Notes: a model not told the origin generated them from the sequence alone. 64,000 nt of DNA from Rhodoferax sp. OV413 (GCA_945861785.1 CAMAWD010000010.1:55384-119383); one strand, 5' to 3'. Positions 35,690 through 46,153 are shown, numbered from the stretch's first letter. Numbers and translations: made by a program.

Positions 35690-36913
35690 TCATGCCGCTT
35701 CCTGGGGTGCCAGCGCCAGCGCCAGCGACTCGCGAATGACCGCCCCGATGGCCAGGCAGTCGGCCTGGGTGAGCGTGAGCGGCAGGCGCATGTCGCACAG
35801 CCCGGCCAGCACGCGTTCGGCGTTGGGCAGTTGCTGCGCCTGGCCGAAGTAGCGCCAGTGCTGCCACACGCTGGTGAAGCCCTTGGGCGCGGTGGCGCCA
35901 AACCATTTGACAAACACGCCGCGCTGCGCGGCACCGGCCAGGAAGGCCTCGATCGCCGCGGGCGCGAGCCCGGTCAGCGAAAACTGGATCGAACTGGCGA
36001 CATACTGCTCCTGCGGGGGGCGCTGCGGCAGCGCCAGATGGGGCACGCCCTCCAGTGCGCCCGCCAGCCAGTGGTAACGCTGGTTCCAGCGCTGGCAGCG
36101 GTCCGCCAGCACGGCACCCAGCTGCGGCAGGGCCAGGGCTGCGGGCAGGTTGCCCATGCGCAGGCTGAAATTGGGCGTGGTGTATTTCCAGCGTTCGAAC
36201 ACTTCTTCGCCCGGCCGCGCCGTGTGCGCGCCGTAGAACATGTAGCTGCCGGAAAAAAGGATGGCCTGGGCCGCTACGTCCTCGTCGTTGGTGGCCAGCA
36301 GGCCGCCTTCGCCGGCATTGGCGTGTTTGTAGCTTTGCAGGCTGAAGCAACCCGCCCGTCCCCAGGTGCCGGTGGCGCGGCCGTTCCAGCCTGCCCCCAT
36401 GGTGTGGGCGCAGTCTTCGATCAGCTGGATGCCGTGCCGGCTGCAAATAGCGCTCAGGCGTTCCATGTCGCAGATATGGCCGCGCATGTGCGAGAGCAGC
36501 AGCGTCCTGGCACCGCTGGTCGCGGCCTTGTGTTCCAGGTCGTCGAGGTCGATGGTGTAGTCGTCGCACACGTCCACCAGCACCGGCCGTGCGCCCACAT
36601 GGGCTATCGCACCCGGCACCGGGGCCAGCGTGAAGCAGTTGGACAACACGGCATCGCCTGGCTGCACACCTGCGCTCTTGAGCGCCACGAACATGCTGGA
36701 TCCGCAGGAGTTGAGGGCCACGCAGTAACGCACGCCAAGTTCTGCTGCAAATGCCGCTTCGAGCCGTGACGCGGCGCTGGTGCTGCCATCGGTCTCGCCG
36801 TAGCGGTGCAGCTTGCCACTGTGCATCAGTTCCAGTGCCGCCGCCACGCCCTCGGGCGGGATCGGCTCCTGTTTGCTCAGGTCGATGTGCAGGGGTTCGG
36901 TGGAAATGGCCAT
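35690..36913 (-). CDS. DegT/DnrJ/EryC1/StrS family aminotransferase
   Basis: This 407-residue PLP enzyme has NSCGSSMFVALKSAGVQPGD, the Asp in IQLIEDCAHTMGAGWNG, and the PLP-binding Lys in FSLQSYKHANAGEGGLLATND. Family members transaminate keto-sugars or other carbonyl compounds. No sugar-pathway genes are near. Instead it is coupled (4-base gap) to the HpsN-like dehydrogenase, so it may act on an aldehyde or keto compound from that pathway. ATG 36913 is preferred over the ATG at 36988, which lies inside the upstream gene. Confidence 0.88.
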   Translation of the reverse strand: MAISTEPLHIDLSKQEPIPPEGVAAALELMHSGKLHRYGETDGSTSAASRLEAAFAAELGVRYCVALNSCGSSMFVALKSAGVQPGDAVLSNCFTLAPVPGAIAHVGARPVLVDVCDDYTIDLDDLEHKAATSGARTLLLSHMRGHICDMERLSAICSRHGIQLIEDCAHTMGAGWNGRATGTWGRAGCFSLQSYKHANAGEGGLLATNDEDVAAQAILFSGSYMFYGAHTARPGEEVFERWKYTTPNFSLRMGNLPAALALPQLGAVLADRCQRWNQRYHWLAGALEGVPHLALPQRPPQEQYVASSIQFSLTGLAPAAIEAFLAGAAQRGVFVKWFGATAPKGFTSVWQHWRYFGQAQQLPNAERVLAGLCDMRLPLTLTQADCLAIGAVIRESLALALAPQEAA

Positions 36914-36917
36914 TCCG

Positions 36918-38264
<1,347 letters not shown>

Positions 38265-38321
38265 TCAGGGTGCTTGGTGGTCACCATCGTAGACCCAGCC
38301 GGCCACCAAGCATAATGCCAG

Positions 38322-38343
38322 ATACCAACTGTCGATCAGACCA
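38322..38343. promoter_or_regulatory. Candidate MocR operator in the hpsN/mocR divergent gap
   Basis: ATACCA (38322) and AGACCA (38338) are 16 bases apart in direct orientation in the 183-base gap between the divergent genes. ATACCA is the half-site of the MocR member GabR. Weak evidence on its own; the position is right for control of both genes. Confidence 0.35.
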
Positions 38344-38420
38344 GAATTCATGGGCTGCCGGGCCGGCCGCAAGGCAGTCAAGGCAGTCAAGGCCGCAGCG
38401 CCAACCACGGAGATTTTCCG

Positions 38421-39917
38421 ATGAGCCGTACCGCCCGCACCAGCGACCTGATGTGGCTGCGCCTGTTCCGGCGTTTCGATGGGCAATCCGCCACCCTGCA
38501 AGGGCAGTTGCGCGACATGCTGGTGCATGCCGTCATGGAGGGTTTCCTGGCGCCGGGCGCCGCCTTGCCCGCCAGCCGCGTGCTGGCCGAGGCACTGAAG
38601 TTGTCGCGCACCACGGTGACGCTGGCCCTGCAGGCGCTGGCGGACAAGGGGCTGGTGGAGAGCCGTGCGCGCAGTGGCTACTTTGTGGCTGGCTCCCACA
38701 AGTCCGTCTTGTCGGGCGCGCGCCAGGGCGCGGAGCAGGACCCCTTGGCCAATGTGGTGGGCTGGACCGATCGCCTGCAGTTGCATCCCACAACCCAGCG
38801 CAACATCGCAAAACCGCCGGACTGGCAACAGCAGCCCTATCCCTTCATCTACGGCCAGTTCGATGCCAGCCTGTTCCCGTTTCGCGACTGGCGCGCTTGC
38901 ACGCTCGAGTCGCTGCAGGCGCGCTCAGTCCGCCAGTGGGCGACCGACCACATCGACCGCGACGACGACGCCCTGGTCGACCAGATCCACCGGCGTCTGC
39001 TGCCGGCGCGCGGCATCTGGGCCGACCGCGACGAGATACTGGTCACCAACGGGGCGCAGCAGGCGACGTTCCTGCTGTCCATGCTGCTGATAGGCGAAAA
39101 GACCCGCGTCGGCATGGAAGACCCCGGTTATCCGGATGCGCGCAATACCTTTGCACTGCGCACCCGGCATGTGCAGGCATTGCCGGTTGACGCGGACGGC
39201 CTGGTGCTGGGCGCTGCGGTGTCGCGTTGCGACTATGTCTACGTCACGCCCAGCCACCAGTGCCCGACCACGGTGACCATGCCGCTGGAGCGTCGCCAAC
39301 AACTGCTTGCCATGGCCCGACGCGATGATTTTGTCGTGATCGAGGACGACCACGAGAGTGAGCTCAATTTCTCCGGGCAGCCCACGGCGGCGCTCAAGAG
39401 CCTGGACAACGCCCAACGCGTGATCTACATGGGCAGCCTGTCCAAGACGCTGGCCCACGGCCTGCGCCTGGGTTACCTGGTGGCGCCGGCCGCACTGGTG
39501 CGTGAACTGCGCGCCCTGCGCCGTCTGGTGATGCGCCATGTGGCCACCAACAACCAGCAGGTGGCGGCCAGTTTCATCGCGCATGGTCACCATGAGGCCT
39601 ATGTGCGCCGGCTCAACCTGGCCTACCGCGAGCGCTCCCGTGCCGTGCACGATGCGCTGCGCCAGCATGCGCCGACGCTCTCGCCAGTGACTGCGCGGGG
39701 TGGCTCCGCAGTATGGGTCACCGGGCCGGTGGCGCTGGATGCCCGGGCGCTGGCAGCCGCCCTGTACCGGTCAGGCGTGGTGGTCGAGCCGGGTGACGTG
39801 TTTTATGCGACGGCCCGCCAGCACCGCAACCAACTGCGGATTGGGTATTCGTCGATCGCGACGGAGCGTATCGATGCCGGTATCCGGATGCTGGCTGCAG
39901 CCCTGGCTCCGTGTTGA
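38421..39917 (+). CDS. MocR-type (GntR-aminotransferase) transcriptional regulator
   Basis: This 498-residue regulator has an N-terminal GntR winged helix (TLQGQLRDMLVHAVMEGFLA, LPASRVLAEALKLSRTTVTL, residues 25-75). A fold-type I aminotransferase domain follows from about 130 onward, with the PLP Lys in YMGSLSKTLAHGLRLGYLV and the Asp in VVIEDDHESE. Such proteins sense PLP adducts of amino compounds (GABA, taurine, pyridoxal). It is divergent from the HpsN-like/DegT pair, which includes a PLP enzyme. It may also read the TauR-like repeats upstream of dctP. GGAG lies 8 bases before ATG 38421. Confidence 0.92.
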   Translation: MSRTARTSDLMWLRLFRRFDGQSATLQGQLRDMLVHAVMEGFLAPGAALPASRVLAEALKLSRTTVTLALQALADKGLVESRARSGYFVAGSHKSVLSGARQGAEQDPLANVVGWTDRLQLHPTTQRNIAKPPDWQQQPYPFIYGQFDASLFPFRDWRACTLESLQARSVRQWATDHIDRDDDALVDQIHRRLLPARGIWADRDEILVTNGAQQATFLLSMLLIGEKTRVGMEDPGYPDARNTFALRTRHVQALPVDADGLVLGAAVSRCDYVYVTPSHQCPTTVTMPLERRQQLLAMARRDDFVVIEDDHESELNFSGQPTAALKSLDNAQRVIYMGSLSKTLAHGLRLGYLVAPAALVRELRALRRLVMRHVATNNQQVAASFIAHGHHEAYVRRLNLAYRERSRAVHDALRQHAPTLSPVTARGGSAVWVTGPVALDARALAAALYRSGVVVEPGDVFYATARQHRNQLRIGYSSIATERIDAGIRMLAAALAPC

Positions 39918-39948
39918 TAGCCCCTGGCCAGGCTGGCTTGGGGCTATC
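39916..39948 (+). terminator. Stem-loop at the mocR stop codon
   Basis: GATAGCCCC (39916-39924) pairs with GGGGCTATC (39940-39948), a 9-base perfect stem with a 15-base loop that begins in the stop codon. Only a mixed T-rich stretch follows, so it is a weak terminator candidate or a 3'-end stabiliser. Confidence 0.5.
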
Positions 39949-40037
39949 GGCCGCTTTCATTTCGGTGCACAATTGCTCGCAGGTGGTCGCTCACCTGCGC
40001 GCTGCTCCAGTGTTCCCAAGTAGCTGAGGACATCACC

Positions 40038-41027
40038 ATGCCGTTGTACCGCTTGCGCAAGTTGTTCGCTGCTCCGGTCGTGCGTCTGAATGCCCTGGTT
40101 TTCCTGTGCGCCATCAGTTGCCCGGTGGCGCTGCAGGCGGCAGTCAGCAGCAGTGCTTCGGCCAGGTCGATTGCGTCGGAATCTGCCTGCAGCCTGGGCA
40201 CCCCCCTCAGCAGCACAGGCGGCACCTCCGTTTTTTCTTTCAGCACATCCGAACTCAGCACCGGCGCTTGTCTTGGAGCTGCGAGCGCCGACGCCGGCAC
40301 CGGCCGCCTGAATGCAAACTCCTTTGCCAGCGGGGTACATAACGTGGTGGTTTGCCCCGGTTGCGTCGAGCGGGCTCCGCTGATGCGGGCCGATGCGTCG
40401 GCCGGCCTGTCGGAGGCGGTCAGGTCCTTTTATTCACAAGACCCCGTGGCGCTTGGCATCGCGACCATCACCGCCCCAGTTTCGATCAAGGTGAGTGGCG
40501 GGGTGAGCGCGGGTACATCTACCGACCTTCACTTTGTGACCAGTGCTGTCAGCTACTCTGCCACGGTGGAGGGTGTCAATATCAGTGGTTCGAAGTTTCT
40601 GCAATCCAGCAACACCCTGGGAGAGGCACTGGCTGAAAGCCAGACTGGCATCTTTGGCAACCTTGAATACATGTTGATCCTCTCTGCCAATGACTTCACC
40701 GTCTCTCTGGCGATCAATTCGACCGCCGCTGTCGGCGCGCGTGGTAGCGGGCTGCCCTTTGGCGCGACTTCATCAGCCGAAGCTCTCCATTCGCTGCGCT
40801 GGCTGGGCATCACCGGTCCGGTCACGGCCCGCAACGCGGTGGGCGACATCGTGGCATTGCCACCTGACTTCTCCATCGACATGGTTGGCCAGAGCACCGG
40901 GTTCAATTACAGCCATGCGTCACTTGCACCGGTGCCAGAGCTGCAACCCTACGCAATGTTGCTGTCCGGCCTGGCGGCGATCGGATTTGTGCGGCGCAAG
41001 CGACGCAGCCAAAAGGGCTTGCAGTGA
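40038..41027 (+). CDS. Secreted protein with PEP-CTERM-like tail, paralogue 1
   Basis: This 329-residue protein of unknown function has an N-terminal signal segment (LNALVFLCAISCPVALQA), a Ser/Ala/Thr-rich body and a C-terminal tail: VPELQ, a hydrophobic helix (YAMLLSGLAAIGFV) and RRKRR. This is the three-part exosortase sorting signal with VPEL in place of VPEP. The segment DMVGQSTGFNYSHASLAPV is shared with the next gene (GLIGNQTGFNYWNEAALAPV), so the two are paralogues. It is likely anchored or released by an exosortase encoded elsewhere. No enzymatic domain was recognised. Confidence 0.8.
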   Translation: MPLYRLRKLFAAPVVRLNALVFLCAISCPVALQAAVSSSASARSIASESACSLGTPLSSTGGTSVFSFSTSELSTGACLGAASADAGTGRLNANSFASGVHNVVVCPGCVERAPLMRADASAGLSEAVRSFYSQDPVALGIATITAPVSIKVSGGVSAGTSTDLHFVTSAVSYSATVEGVNISGSKFLQSSNTLGEALAESQTGIFGNLEYMLILSANDFTVSLAINSTAAVGARGSGLPFGATSSAEALHSLRWLGITGPVTARNAVGDIVALPPDFSIDMVGQSTGFNYSHASLAPVPELQPYAMLLSGLAAIGFVRRKRRSQKGLQ

Positions 41028-41144
41028 GTGCCTCCCGGCAACCAACAACGGCGACGACCGCACTGTGCCGACGGCCCAAGTGGCCATGAACGCCCGGTCA
41101 CCCCAGGAAGCCAACCGATCAGTTCACACAACGGAGGTGCTCGC

Positions 41145-42119
41145 ATGAAGACATTCCCCGACCTGGGCCGTCGAATCCTTGCCCTGGCCATCCCCGTCGC
41201 CGTTGCCAGTGCGCTGCCGGCAACCTCTTTGGCGCAGGCAAACGCATCCGGCCGCCTGCAAACCTCCACGGCGCAATGCCCCAACGACGGCTTCGCGGTG
41301 CCTTCGGGTTCGGCGGGCAACATGGCCGCCATCATCGCCTTCTCCAACGCCCAGTGCCAGCTGTTCGCCGGCGGTTTTGCCTATGCCGGCGTGGTGGGGG
41401 CCAGTGCCAACGTCAACTCCCGAACCGGTGGTGTTGGCACCGTGTTCCAGCGAGCCGACGCGAGTGGCAGCTGGAATGATGGCCTGCAGGTGGTTTGGCC
41501 AAACAGCGTGTCGGTCGGCAGCTTGCATCATTTGCGGTTGACCTTCAATATCGATGCGCAAGGCGGCGTGTCTGCCAACCAGATCGAGGTCTCCCCGACT
41601 TTTGGCACTGGCAGCGCGGATATCGACTACAGCTTCAATTTTGCCGGCGTCAGCCGCAGTGGCTCACAACGTATCGAGGGCGGTGGGGTGTTAAGCAGTA
41701 CAGGCGTGTTCGGCACGATCGCGGGTGTGGTCGATCTGGCTCCGACCGGTGTCGCAGCAGGAGCCTACAACTTCTCTGATATCTCCATCGCATTGTCTGG
41801 CGGCGCCCACGCTTTGGTGCAGTCAATTGCTTTCTCACTCGACGGGCCGGCCATCATTGCCGACGCCAGCGGCAACGCCAATTCCAACAGAATCCTGCAA
41901 TGGAGGGGCGTGGTCGGTGTGCAGGCCTTCGACAGCAACGGCGACGAGATCACGTTGCCGCAGAATTTCGCGCTGGGCCTGATCGGCAACCAGACTGGCT
42001 TCAACTACTGGAACGAGGCGGCACTGGCGCCCGTCCCCGAGCCCGCCCACTGGGCTTTGTTGCTGGCCGGCCTGGCCCTGCTGACCCAGGTTGCCATCCG
42101 GCGCCCTCGACGGGCCTGA
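41145..42119 (+). CDS. Secreted PEP-CTERM protein, paralogue 2
   Basis: This 324-residue protein has a signal peptide (LALAIPVAVASALPATSLA-QA), a body rich in Gly/Ser/Asn with predicted beta strands, and a canonical tail: VPEPAHWALLLAGLALL, a short helix and RRPRRA. Function is unknown; PEP-CTERM proteins are often surface or matrix components in biofilm-forming proteobacteria. It shares length, the final 60-residue pattern and a similar body with the upstream gene. GGAGG lies 7 bases before ATG 41145. The 117-base gap between the two genes permits co-transcription. Confidence 0.85.
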   Translation: MKTFPDLGRRILALAIPVAVASALPATSLAQANASGRLQTSTAQCPNDGFAVPSGSAGNMAAIIAFSNAQCQLFAGGFAYAGVVGASANVNSRTGGVGTVFQRADASGSWNDGLQVVWPNSVSVGSLHHLRLTFNIDAQGGVSANQIEVSPTFGTGSADIDYSFNFAGVSRSGSQRIEGGGVLSSTGVFGTIAGVVDLAPTGVAAGAYNFSDISIALSGGAHALVQSIAFSLDGPAIIADASGNANSNRILQWRGVVGVQAFDSNGDEITLPQNFALGLIGNQTGFNYWNEAALAPVPEPAHWALLLAGLALLTQVAIRRPRRA

Positions 42120-42231
42120 ACTGCCAGGCCGCCCGTCCTTCTGCAGCTCCCGGGCTTGTCGCCCTCGTGGTGGGCACATCGGCGCCTTTCTTGCGCGTCC
42201 GGTCGGTGGGTTGAGATTGCTGGGTTGCCTG

Positions 42232-43329
42232 TCAGGCCGCGCCGTGTACGACGGACACGGCCGGCTCGACCGCACGTGTCCAGCCATAGGGGTCGTCCGC
42301 CCGGCCGTACTGGATATCGGTCAGCGCGCGGTAGATGCGGGTTGCCACCGGCCCTGCCACACCGCCACCCACCACCACATCACGGGCGTGGCGACCAAAA
42401 CGACCGATCGGCACGATGACTGCCGCCGTGCCCATGCAGAAGGCCTCGGTGATACGTCCGGCCGTGATGTCGGCCAGCACCTCGTCCACGTCGAGCCGAG
42501 CTTCTCGCACCGCATACCCGAGATCGGGTGCCAACCGCAGCACGGAATCGCGCGTGATGCCGGGCAGGATGCTGCCTGACAGCGCAGGCGTCACCACCTC
42601 GGTGCCACCGTAGACAAACGCAACGTTCATCGCGCCGGCTTCTTCCACGAAGCGGCGCTCCTGCGCATCGAGCCACAACACCTGCTGGTACCCCGCGGCG
42701 CGCGCCGCTTCGGTGGCGGCCAGACTGCCGGCGTAGTTGCCGATCGTCTTCGCGGCGCCCGTGCCGCCGGGCGCCGCGCGAACGTGTTGCTCCTCGACCC
42801 GCACCGCCACCGGCTGGAAACCGCTGGCGAAGAACGGCCCCGCCGGGCTCAGGACGATGTAGTGCAGGTAGCTGCGGCTCGCGCGCACTTCCAGCGTGGC
42901 CTCGGTGGCGATCATCACCGGCCGGATGTAGAGCGAGGCACCTTCACCGCGCGGCGCCCATGCGTGTTCCAGCGCGACCAGCGCCTCGATCGCGGCAATG
43001 AACTCCGCCGGCGCGACCCCGGGCATGGCAAGGCGCTCGGCCGACCGGTTGAAACGCTCGGCGTTGGCCTCGGGGCGGAACAGGCCGAGGCGACCGTCCG
43101 GCCGCAGGTAGGCCTTCGTGCCTTCGAAGATGGCCTGCCCGCAGTGCAGGACGTGCGCTCCCGGGTCCAGGGCGATGTTGTTGCGCGGCCCGATCGAGGC
43201 GTCGTGCCAGCCGCGCCCGGCCTCATAACGGCGGGTGAACACCCGGCGGGTGAACAGGTTGCCAAATCCGAGCGGTTCGGGCAGCGTCACGGGGCTGGTG
43301 TCGGTGATGGGTTCGATGTGGATCTGCAT
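42232..43329 (-). CDS. ilvE: Branched-chain amino acid aminotransferase (class IV)
   Basis: This 365-residue fold-type IV PLP enzyme interconverts Leu, Ile and Val with their 2-oxo acids. It shows IALDPGAHVLHCGQAIFEGTKAY, the PLP Lys in GTGAAKTIGNYAGSLAATEAA, the Glu in FVEEAGAMNVAFVY and PALSGSILPGITRDSVL. Length and motifs match the long (about 360) BCAT2/eukaryote-like branch. It is isolated: no ilv genes adjoin, so it may be a catabolic or accessory copy. Confidence 0.92.
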   Translation of the reverse strand: MQIHIEPITDTSPVTLPEPLGFGNLFTRRVFTRRYEAGRGWHDASIGPRNNIALDPGAHVLHCGQAIFEGTKAYLRPDGRLGLFRPEANAERFNRSAERLAMPGVAPAEFIAAIEALVALEHAWAPRGEGASLYIRPVMIATEATLEVRASRSYLHYIVLSPAGPFFASGFQPVAVRVEEQHVRAAPGGTGAAKTIGNYAGSLAATEAARAAGYQQVLWLDAQERRFVEEAGAMNVAFVYGGTEVVTPALSGSILPGITRDSVLRLAPDLGYAVREARLDVDEVLADITAGRITEAFCMGTAAVIVPIGRFGRHARDVVVGGGVAGPVATRIYRALTDIQYGRADDPYGWTRAVEPAVSVVHGAA

Positions 43330-43469
43330 GGCGTTGTTCCGGTGCTGGTTCGGGACATGCCCGGGAATGTGTGGGCGGCACGGTCTATTGGATCACCAAT
43401 GCCTGCAAGCGTTGTCACACCCGCACAATTCGGGCACTGGCGCCCATGCTGACCGAGGGCGCGCCAGCA

Positions 43470-44564
43470 TCAAGATGAACGCGGCAGCAAGGCTGCGTCC
43501 ATGAACCGGATGGTCTCCTGCTCGAAAGCTTCCATCCCAAACTGCGCTACCGAGTATTGCCGCAGCGCCCAGACATCAACGACCGCGTCCAGAAAATTGG
43601 CCACGATCACGGGTTGCACGGCGCGGAACTCTCCTGACACAACACCGTCCTCAACCAACGACGCAAGCCGTCCCAGCAAGGTCTGGAACTCACCGAAGAC
43701 GCGCAGGCGGGCTTTGGGAGACAGCGACTTGAGTTCGCGGTTGAGCAAGCCGATCTGCCACCGGTAGCTGTTGCTGCGCCGGATGAGTTTGCTGACGGCC
43801 GCATGCAGCTTTTCACGCGCGGTTGTGCCGCCCGCCGTGGCAGCTTCGATGTCCATGCTCACTTGATCGATCAGCCAACCGAACGCCAGTTCCAGCACTT
43901 CGTCCTTGCTTTCCACATACTGGTACAGGGTTGGAACGTGCAACCCGGCCGCATCGGCAATTTCACGGATGGTGGCGCCGGCGAAACCCTTGCGTGAGAT
44001 CACACTGCAGGCCGCCTCGCCAATATGCCCGCGACGTTTGTCGCTCTTGGTTTCATCTGCTCTGGCACCGCGCCCCGGTGCCGACCGTTGCAACGGGGTG
44101 ATCAGTGCGATGTTGCCTGGCTGAAGTTGCGCCGGGTTCAGCGGTGCATTTTCTGCCGCGACAGGCTGGGGCGCCACCACCAGTAGCGTGTGTGTGATGA
44201 CCGCAATCGATACGCCGAGCGGGTCGGTCAGCGTGGTTTGCCAGACCATCGTCGTTGGGCCCAGGTGCAGCGCTGTGGCGTGGCCCTGGATCACCGGTGC
44301 GGCGCATGGCCGGAAATGGCTGGCCTTGGTTTCCAGCATCGCAGTGGCGCGGCCTTCGGGTTCGACCATCGAGGCACCGATGCCGACGAGTTCCTCCGCC
44401 AAGGCGAACAAGGCCGGGCTGCGGACCTTCCCGTCAGCCGACAGGTACTCCGGGCCGACTGTCATTTCGCCGACGACATGGTCCTGGCCAGCATGCGCAA
44501 TCACGATTCCCAGCCGTTGGCGATAAAAGTCTGCAGTTGTCGGCGCGGGTTCGTGTGGATTCAC
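43470..44564 (-). CDS. Hotdog (PaaI-like) - TetR fusion regulator
   Basis: One continuous frame of 364 residues joins two unrelated domains. Residues 1-130 look like a PaaI-type hotdog thioesterase fold (VVGEMTVGPEYLSADGKVRSPALFALAEEL; ATALHLGPTTMVWQTTL). Residues about 178-225 are a TetR helix-turn-helix (AACSVISRKGFAGATIREIA, AAGLHVPTLYQYVESKDEVL), followed by a TetR-like ligand domain. A hotdog domain could bind an acyl-CoA effector. Start GTG 44564 is chosen to keep the gene clear of the divergent promoter; an ATG at 44777 is in frame but would run through that promoter. It probably controls the livJ-led catabolic genes. Confidence 0.85.
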   Translation of the reverse strand: MNPHEPAPTTADFYRQRLGIVIAHAGQDHVVGEMTVGPEYLSADGKVRSPALFALAEELVGIGASMVEPEGRATAMLETKASHFRPCAAPVIQGHATALHLGPTTMVWQTTLTDPLGVSIAVITHTLLVVAPQPVAAENAPLNPAQLQPGNIALITPLQRSAPGRGARADETKSDKRRGHIGEAACSVISRKGFAGATIREIADAAGLHVPTLYQYVESKDEVLELAFGWLIDQVSMDIEAATAGGTTAREKLHAAVSKLIRRSNSYRWQIGLLNRELKSLSPKARLRVFGEFQTLLGRLASLVEDGVVSGEFRAVQPVIVANFLDAVVDVWALRQYSVAQFGMEAFEQETIRFMDAALLPRSS

Positions 44565-44705
44565 GATGTTGTCTTTTAGCGGGAGCCAGGCAGCGGTGAT
44601 GATACTTTGGCGCGGGCGATGGCCGCAGCCTGTTCCGGTGGAGGCGGACGACGGATCCAAACCGGTTGGAGGTGCTTCGGGCGATGGTTCACCATATTTT
44701 TTCTG

Positions 44706-44754
44706 TTGACGTCGTGGGTTGTTGTGGCCTAATATTACTGATCGTTCAATAATA
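44706..44754 (+). promoter_or_regulatory. livJ promoter with overlapping TetR-type palindrome
   Basis: TTGACG (44706-44711) and TAATAT (44730-44735) are spaced 18 bases. A 22-base palindrome at 44733-44754 is symmetric at 18 positions, with core CTGATCGTTCAA, and covers the -10 box and probable start site. Binding there would block transcription. Operators with GAxCGTTC cores are common for TetR regulators of acyl-CoA catabolism, and the fusion regulator gene diverges from this gap. Confidence 0.7.
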
Positions 44755-44769
44755 CTTGGAGCTTGAATC

Positions 44770-46011
44770 ATGGGCAATCAAAAATTCCTCGCGCGCTTGG
44801 GTGCTTCGGTGCTTGCAATGCTGGTCGCAACCGCAGGCACGACGGCCGGCGCGGCGGATCTCACCATAGGCGCGTTGCCGGAGTTGACCGGGCCTTTTTC
44901 GGAACTCGGCCCTTCGTTTGAGAAGGCGACCCGGTTGGGGGTGGACATCGCCAACCAGGCGGCCAAGGCCGCCGGCCTTTCCAGCGCAGTCAAAATCGTT
45001 GTAGCAGACCCGGGAGGTGATCCACAATCGGCCTTGTCTGCCGCACGTACATTGGTAGACAAAGGGGCATCGTGCATCCTGGGCCCGGCGACCACCGGGG
45101 AGTCCATCGCCATCCTGAACGGACTGACTTTGCAAAAGAGGATGTCGTTGTGGCCACTTGCTTCGAGCGAGAGGCTGCGCACAGTCAAGGACAACGGCAC
45201 AATTTTCCGGACGTTTGCCCCGGACTCGATGCAGACCAAAGCACTGATGGCGGCCATTGTCGATGCCATGGGGTCCCCGTCCGGCAAGACGATGGCGATC
45301 GCCTACCGCAATGAGCCCTACGGGGAAGGCTTGAGCAAGAACGTCAGCAAGGCCTGGCAGGAGGCTGGGGGCAAGGTCCAGGGCCCGATCGGGTTTGACC
45401 CGCAGCAGGCCAGTTTCGATTCAGAAGCTGGCAAACTGGTGGCGGGTTCACCAGACGTCTACTTCATCGTTGACTACCCTGATACCTACGCCAAGCTGGG
45501 TGCAGCCCTTGTGCGAACCGGCAAATTCGACGCACGAAAACTTTTTGTTCCGGATGCGATGGTGATGGCAACTGTTGCTGCAGCTATTCCGGCCGCTTCG
45601 CTCGAAGGTGCGCGCGGGGTTGTAGGAGCCCCACCCAAGGGCTCCGACGCTTACAAGGCATTTGCCAAGCTGTGGAAAGACCAGGGGGGTGTTGACAATG
45701 CGCCATACATCACCAACGCTTTTGACAGCGCTGTCATGTGCTTCCTGGCATCGGTCGCAGCCGGCTCCTCTGATCCTGCTGCCATCTCGGACAAAATTCG
45801 ATCCATCGTCACCGACGGCGCCCCGCGATTTACCTTTGTTACTTTGGCCGATGCGGTGAAGGTGGCAAAGACCGGGCAGAAGATCGACTACATCGGCGCC
45901 TCTGGGCCAATGCGTTTCGAGGCCAACGGCGACCTCGGCGCCGGCCTGTATGACGTGATCTCCTATGCAGGGGGCAAACAGGTGATCCTCAAGCAGGTAT
46001 CTGTCAAATAG
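44770..46011 (+). CDS. livJ: ABC transporter substrate-binding protein (LivJ/LivK family)
   Basis: This 413-residue periplasmic binding protein has a signal peptide ending TAGA-AD and the type I fold opening ADLTIGALPELTGPFSELGPSF. Later come GASCILGPATTGESIAI and YRNEPYGEGLSKNVSKAWQEAGG. LivJ-type proteins bind branched-chain amino acids, but many homologues in catabolic islands bind aromatic or other organic acids. Here it leads a run with a CoA ligase and CoA enzymes, so an organic acid is more likely. The membrane and ATPase subunits (LivHMGF) start 2.8 kb downstream. Confidence 0.88.
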   Translation: MGNQKFLARLGASVLAMLVATAGTTAGAADLTIGALPELTGPFSELGPSFEKATRLGVDIANQAAKAAGLSSAVKIVVADPGGDPQSALSAARTLVDKGASCILGPATTGESIAILNGLTLQKRMSLWPLASSERLRTVKDNGTIFRTFAPDSMQTKALMAAIVDAMGSPSGKTMAIAYRNEPYGEGLSKNVSKAWQEAGGKVQGPIGFDPQQASFDSEAGKLVAGSPDVYFIVDYPDTYAKLGAALVRTGKFDARKLFVPDAMVMATVAAAIPAASLEGARGVVGAPPKGSDAYKAFAKLWKDQGGVDNAPYITNAFDSAVMCFLASVAAGSSDPAAISDKIRSIVTDGAPRFTFVTLADAVKVAKTGQKIDYIGASGPMRFEANGDLGAGLYDVISYAGGKQVILKQVSVK

Positions 46012-46153
46012 TCTCGTCGGGCTGGTGTCGGAGCGCGGGGGACACTCGCCCGTGCAATCCGAACTGCTGCGGCGTCTAGCACCATAGCCCGCCATCCCAC
46101 GCACAGGGCAGCGATGTGTATTGGGCGTCGGCGGGTTTCACTATCGAGTCGAC

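Noticed and set aside
38371..38390. Tandem AAGGCAGTC direct repeat before mocR
   Set aside because: Only two 9-base units; likely a replication-slippage repeat with no sign of function.
43470..44777. Full 435-codon version of the hotdog-TetR gene from ATG 44777
   Set aside because: That start lies beyond the livJ start on the other strand and would read through the livJ promoter and operator; the first ~70 residues have no domain resemblance.
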